Source: JAICTV01 sp034666045 (GTDB taxonomy: Bacteria > Planctomycetota > Phycisphaerae > Tepidisphaerales > Tepidisphaeraceae). Taken from it: DNA of 8,357 nucleotides. Under the pieces are notes generated by a model. The model saw only the letters and a list, made by a program, of their open reading frames with translations, was not told the DNA's origin and made no database searches. The translations under genes and the position numbers were made by a program. The stretch spans positions 1 to 8,357 of the forward strand of contig JAXDMN010000264.1 in the NCBI GenBank assembly GCA_034666045.1. The letters are read 5' to 3'. This document shows, one piece after another, positions 5,803-8,357 of the stretch; positions within the stretch are counted from its first letter, which is position 1, and every line of letters starts with the position of its first letter.

Positions 5803-6393
5803 TTACGCGCCCTCGCGCGTCACGATCTTGTACTGCTCGCGTTCACCCACACCGCGGAGCGGGTAGTCCTTGCGGAGCGGGTAGCTGCCGTAGCCATTCC
5901 ACGTCAGGATCCGGCGCAGGTCCGGGTGACCGGCGAAGATGATGCCGTACATGTCGTAGACCTCGCGTTCCATCCATTCCGCGCCGGGCCAGACCGGGCA
6001 GACGCTGTCGAGCTTCAGGCCCGGGTCGCCCTTCTCGATGACTTCTTCGTCGCGGACGTCCAGGCCGGGCGCGGTGTCGCGCGTCGGGTCGAGGAAGACT
6101 TTCAGCCACAGGCGGTTATTCCGCTCGACGGCCGTGAGACCGTAGTTGACGGCGAAGCGGTGACGCGCGCCGGGGTAGTTGAGGTAATCGACGCCGTTGA
6201 GCTCCGCTAGCATGTCGTAGCGGAGCGTTGGATCGTCACGCAAAAACGTGGCGACCTGGCGGATCATCTCGCGCGGCACGACCACGGTCACGGCGTCGCG
6301 GAATTCGTTGACGCGGAGCTTCACGTCAGGGAAGCGAGCCTTGAGCGGCGGGAGCGCCGGGTGCTGGATCGTCTGCTGCGGTTGCTGTGCCAT
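5803..6393 (-). CDS. nuoC: NADH-quinone oxidoreductase subunit C (NuoC, 30 kDa subunit)
   Basis: A 196-residue protein of typical NuoC length. It belongs to the peripheral arm of respiratory complex I, packs against NuoD and helps form the quinone-side module at the inner membrane. The family signature is at residues 142-163 (Glu142-Arg-Glu, Tyr146, Asp147, Gly150, His156-Pro-Asp-Leu-Arg-Arg-Ile-Leu), followed by YPLRKDYPLRG at 171-181. The start at 6393 was chosen over an open extension to 6525: the extension is Arg-rich and unlike the family, it covers the whole divergent intergenic region, and a good promoter lies just before 6393. No nuoA, B, D or other nuo gene adjoins, which is unusual. 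nadB follows on the same strand after 268 repeat-filled bases with its own -10 box, so nuoC is probably transcribed alone. Confidence 0.93.
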   Translation of the reverse strand: MAQQPQQTIQHPALPPLKARFPDVKLRVNEFRDAVTVVVPREMIRQVATFLRDDPTLRYDMLAELNGVDYLNYPGARHRFAVNYGLTAVERNNRLWLKVFLDPTRDTAPGLDVRDEEVIEKGDPGLKLDSVCPVWPGAEWMEREVYDMYGIIFAGHPDLRRILTWNGYGSYPLRKDYPLRGVGEREQYKIVTREGA

Positions 6394-6403
6394 CGGATTG
6401 GTG

Positions 6404-6431
6404 ATTCTGCGCGTCCTCCCTCGCTCGTCAA
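6404..6431 (-). promoter_or_regulatory. Candidate sigma70-type promoter of nuoC (leaderless)
   Basis: On the minus strand TTGACG (6431-6426) and CAGAAT (6409-6404) are separated by 16 bases, with five of six and four of six matches to the consensus. The -10 box ends 10 bases before the nuoC ATG, so the mRNA would start a few bases before or at the start codon. This is the best promoter match in the window and supports the short nuoC start. Confidence 0.5.
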
Positions 6432-6470
6432 GGCGGAACGTTGTCGCAGCAGGTTTTCGAGTCGAATCGA

Positions 6471-6480
6471 CACGTACGTG
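6471..6480. promoter_or_regulatory. CACGTACGTG palindrome between nuoC and the divergent membrane gene
   Basis: A perfect 10-base palindrome in the middle of the 131-base region between the two divergent start codons, about 40 bases upstream of each start-proximal -10 box. A short TTCGA-G-TCGAA symmetry lies beside it at 6456-6466. It could be a shared operator; nothing else supports this. Confidence 0.25.
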
Positions 6481-6510
6481 ACGGATTGCACGCGCCTGAG
6501 CGGAGCCGAG

Positions 6511-6516
6511 TACCAT
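6511..6516 (+). promoter_or_regulatory. Weak candidate -10 box of the polytopic membrane protein gene
   Basis: TACCAT (four of six matches) ends 8 bases before the ATG at 6525. A TTGCAC at 6486-6491 is 19 bases upstream, a marginal -35. It is listed because its placement mirrors the boxes before nadB, nuoC and the epimerase. Confidence 0.2.
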
Positions 6517-6524
6517 GGTTGCCA

Positions 6525-7541
6525 ATGACGGAGGTTTCCTACCGCAGTCCGGGCGGCATCGGATTCAGCGACCGCAGCTCGATGCTGCTGGTCGTCGGGA
6601 TCCTGTTCATCATCACCGGCGCATTGTGCGGATGCATGACGGCGGCTGCGCCGCTGGCGCTGTTCATGCCGCGCCCGCCCGGCGGGCCGGAGCCGCGCGT
6701 GAGCAATGTGGTGGTCGGAGTGTTCGTCTACGCGGTCTTGTGCGCCGCGCTGTTGACGCTCGGCATCGGCTGCGTGCGCAAGCGGCGCTGGGTTCGGCCG
6801 CTGATCATCGTGTTCGGCTGGATCGGGCTGGCGGGCGGCACAGCGGCGATGATCGTGTGGGCCGCCACCGCGCCCCAGATGGGAAACGCGATGCGCGCCG
6901 CCGCGCCGCCCGGCGGGGCCGCCCCACCGGCGGCGATGATCAACGTCATGGTCACCGTGATGACGGTCTTCTTCGCCTTCATCTACGTGATCATCCCGGC
7001 GGTGCTGCTGTGGCTGTTCCGCGGCGCCGACGTGCAGGCGACGCTCGAGCATTACGACCCGGTCACGCGCTGGACGGACGGGGTGCCGCTTCCCGTGCTC
7101 GGGCTATGCGCTATTCTCGCACTGGGCGCACTGTGGGCGCTGATGAGCGCCGCGCAGGGATGGTTCTTTGCGTTCGGCATTATCCTGACCGGTGCGTCCG
7201 GCCGGAGCGTGGCGATACTGGTCTGCGCCGCGTTTGCGATTGCCGCCTGGCTGGCGTTCCGCCGCCGTCCCGCTGGCTGGTTGATGGCGATGATGCTCTT
7301 CATCGTCATGCCGCTCGCCTGGATCTCGACACTGCTGCGGCACGACCTGATGGAGGTCTACCGCGCCATGGGCATGAGCGAGGCGGAGTTGCGCACGCTT
7401 AGTCAGATTCAGGGGATGGGATCGTGGATCATGATCATCATCGCGCTGGCGGTGACGATCGGCGCGATCACGTTCACTATCCGCGTGCGCAGGTACTTTG
7501 TGCCGCAGGACTTGCAGTCGAGCGAGCCGCCGCTGACATAA
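6525..7541 (+). CDS. Uncharacterised polytopic membrane protein
   Basis: A 338-residue protein with eight or nine predicted membrane segments, at about residues 20-47, 62-83, 92-114, 140-165, 188-209, 211-222, 227-245, 250-271 and 299-320. Arg-rich turns (RKRRW at 85-89, RRR at 246-248, RVRR at 320-323) suggest cytoplasmic loops. A Pro/Ala/Gly loop at 119-139 and a polar loop at 166-187 (GADVQATLEHYDPVTRWTDG) are the main soluble parts. The DVxxTxExxDPxxRWTDxxPLPVL pattern resembles one I recall from uncharacterised membrane proteins of planctomycetes and relatives. No enzyme motif or transporter signature is seen. The frame stays open upstream to 6441, but the ATG at 6525 puts the hydrophobic part near the N-terminus and fits a weak -10 box. 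Sixty-two bases separate it from the next gene, so the two may be co-transcribed. Confidence 0.8.
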   Translation: MTEVSYRSPGGIGFSDRSSMLLVVGILFIITGALCGCMTAAAPLALFMPRPPGGPEPRVSNVVVGVFVYAVLCAALLTLGIGCVRKRRWVRPLIIVFGWIGLAGGTAAMIVWAATAPQMGNAMRAAAPPGGAAPPAAMINVMVTVMTVFFAFIYVIIPAVLLWLFRGADVQATLEHYDPVTRWTDGVPLPVLGLCAILALGALWALMSAAQGWFFAFGIILTGASGRSVAILVCAAFAIAAWLAFRRRPAGWLMAMMLFIVMPLAWISTLLRHDLMEVYRAMGMSEAELRTLSQIQGMGSWIMIIIALAVTIGAITFTIRVRRYFVPQDLQSSEPPLT

Positions 7542-7590
7542 ATGCGATAACCACTGGCCACGGCCGGCTGTGGTGGTATGCTCAGCGGGC

Positions 7591-7595
7591 GGAGG
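7591..7595 (+). promoter_or_regulatory. Shine-Dalgarno site GGAGG of the zinc-ribbon protein
   Basis: GGAGG lies 8 bases before an in-frame GTG at 7604, ideal spacing, whereas the first in-frame ATG at 7613 would be 17 bases away. It therefore favours the GTG start. This is the strongest Shine-Dalgarno in the window. Confidence 0.65.
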
Positions 7596-7603
7596 ATTGC
7601 GGC

Positions 7604-8143
7604 GTGCGCGAGATGTTCCGGGGCTTCCTGGCGATCAAATCACTGGTGGTGGGGCTGGCTGTCCTGGGATTGTGGGGGCGCAGCTATTTCGTCGGCGACG
7701 AAGTCCGCCGCGGCGACGCCGCGCAATACATCCAGCTCAGCTCGGGCAACGGCAGCGTCGTCATCACCTTCGGCCACGACGGAAAAGACACACGCCTGCG
7801 AGGTTCGTGGGATTACGTGGCGGCGAAAGAGCCGCGACAGGTGATCCGTGCGGCGCTGACCGGCGATTCGCCGTGGAACCGGGTGGGATTCGGCTTCACG
7901 CGCGAGATGCTCGTGTTGCCGGTGCGGGGGATGATCGTCCACATCGCGGTGCCGCACTGGTTGATCTTCCTGCTGGCGATTCCCGCCGCCGGCCGGTGGG
8001 CGATGCGACGGTGGTTCACCGCTGACGCGCGCGACATCGACGACGGCATGCTTGAGTGCCCGCGCTGCGGGCAGATGTTCTCGCGCGTCCCGAGCATGTG
8101 CCCGATTTGCGGCCAGCCACTCATCATTGCCGAATTTCGCTAA
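7604..8143 (+). CDS. Two-TM membrane protein with C-terminal zinc ribbon (planctomycete 'PHW' type), function unknown
   Basis: A 179-residue protein from the GTG start. Membrane segment 1 is at residues 8-28 and segment 2 at about 111-134 (IVHIAVPHWLIFLLAIP). Between them lies an extracytoplasmic domain of about 80 residues, including QYIQLSSGNGSVVITFGHDG at 41-60. The tail holds a zinc ribbon with Cys152-x2-Cys155 and Cys166-x2-Cys169 (CPRCG...CPICG). The order 'small exported domain, PHW membrane helix, basic stretch, CPxCG-CPxCG' matches a recurrent planctomycete family of unknown role that I know only as an architecture. By the basic RRW after helix 2, the ribbon should face the cytoplasm. 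The GTG was chosen for its GGAGG; an ATG start at 7613 would remove three residues. The stop is two bases before the next ATG. Confidence 0.82.
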   Translation: MREMFRGFLAIKSLVVGLAVLGLWGRSYFVGDEVRRGDAAQYIQLSSGNGSVVITFGHDGKDTRLRGSWDYVAAKEPRQVIRAALTGDSPWNRVGFGFTREMLVLPVRGMIVHIAVPHWLIFLLAIPAAGRWAMRRWFTADARDIDDGMLECPRCGQMFSRVPSMCPICGQPLIIAEFR

Positions 8144-8145
8144 GC

Positions 8146-8334
8146 ATGATCCGCATCCGCGAAATTTCCGATCCGGAGTTGAAGCAAAAGATCATCGTCG
8201 CGCTGGCCGAACGCCGCGGCATGTCGCCGGCGTCGATCCCGGAGTGGTTTGAGTTGGATGATGCGGACTATGTCGACCTGCTGAACGACCTCAAGCCGCC
8301 GACGCAGGATGACTACGACGATCCGCGGGAGTAA
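8146..8334 (+). CDS. Small acidic hypothetical protein (62 aa)
   Basis: Sixty-two residues starting MIRIREISDP, two bases after the TAA of the zinc-ribbon gene, so translation is probably coupled by re-initiation; no separate Shine-Dalgarno is evident. The first half looks helical and charged (ELKQKIIVALAERRG). The second half is strongly acidic (ELDDADYVDLLNDL, then DDYDDPRE at the end). There is no membrane segment, cysteine or known motif. The frame is open upstream inside the previous gene to 8056, but that part is only the shifted reading of the zinc-ribbon codons. It may be a cytoplasmic partner of the zinc-ribbon protein; function is unknown. Confidence 0.65.
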   Translation: MIRIREISDPELKQKIIVALAERRGMSPASIPEWFELDDADYVDLLNDLKPPTQDDYDDPRE

Positions 8335-8357
8335 TCAGGCGGCGTCGGATTTGCGAA
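8335..8357 (-). CDS. Possible C-terminal end of a convergent gene (partial)
   Basis: On the minus strand a TGA at 8337-8335 closes an open frame reading ...Arg-Lys-Ser-Asp-Ala-Ala into the right edge. It would abut the TAA of the small acidic protein with no base between, as the protease and nadB stops do at 3804-3809. Only seven codons are visible, so chance is quite possible. Confidence 0.2.

Noticed and set aside
6394..6525. In-frame upstream extension of nuoC (44 more residues)
   Set aside because: It is Arg-rich and not NuoC-like, overlaps the entire divergent promoter region, and starts upstream of the TTGACG/CAGAAT promoter.
6515..7402. Arg/Gly/Asp-rich open frame overlapping the polytopic membrane gene
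   Set aside because: The overlapping frame codes for a clean multi-TM protein; this one is a frame-shifted shadow.
7551..7578. Hairpin between the polytopic and zinc-ribbon genes as a terminator
   Set aside because: Only a five-base stem (ACCAC/GTGGT) plus three interrupted pairs can form, and no T-run follows. Co-transcription remains likely.
1..8357. tRNA, rRNA, riboswitch, phage, toxin-antitoxin or defence genes
   Set aside because: I looked through both strands and the intergenic stretches and saw no cloverleaf, conserved RNA motif, integrase, or known defence or toxin signature.

Overview
The window is GC-rich bacterial DNA that reads as a planctomycete, most likely of the Phycisphaerae/Tepidisphaerales side. 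Three things suggest this. A secreted protease begins with a Leu-Glu-x-Arg-Arg-Leu type leader (ESLESRRLMA), which recurs on exported planctomycete proteins. A small membrane protein carries a 'VPHW' membrane segment followed by a four-cysteine zinc ribbon, an architecture common in that phylum. Clear Shine-Dalgarno sequences are also rare here. The assignment rests on remembered family traits, not on a search.

Layout, left to right. (1) Positions 1-1556, minus strand: an NAD-dependent sugar-nucleotide epimerase/dehydratase, followed by the N-terminal part of a WecA/MraY-type polyprenyl-phosphate sugar-1-phosphate transferase that runs off the left edge. Together they look like the start of a surface-glycan pathway. 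(2) Positions 1557-1793: a divergent intergenic region with an 8-4-8 inverted repeat and a TATACT box. (3) Positions 1794-3806, plus strand: a subtilisin-family (S8) peptidase with an intact catalytic triad and a C-terminal seven-bladed beta-propeller. (4) Positions 3807-5534, minus strand: L-aspartate oxidase (nadB), first enzyme of de novo NAD synthesis. Its stop codon directly abuts the protease stop codon, and it carries an in-frame hairpin insertion resembling a REP element. (5) Positions 5535-5802: the longest stretch without a gene (268 bases). It holds four 19-bp tandem repeats and a large 28-bp-arm inverted repeat built of two hairpins (BIME-like). (6) Positions 5803-6393, minus strand: nuoC, a complex I subunit, standing alone without other nuo genes. 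(7) Positions 6525-8334, plus strand: three uncharacterised genes in a probable operon (a polytopic membrane protein, a two-TM zinc-ribbon protein and a 62-residue acidic protein). A possible convergent gene enters at the right edge.

Functionally this is mostly a housekeeping neighbourhood (NAD synthesis, respiration, envelope glycans) mixed with lineage-specific envelope proteins. No phage, defence, CRISPR or toxin-antitoxin system is visible. The most unusual content is the repeat material around and inside nadB, and a pattern in which genes that begin a transcript have a -10-like hexamer only 8-10 bases before the start codon (suggesting leaderless mRNAs) while two downstream genes have Shine-Dalgarno sites.
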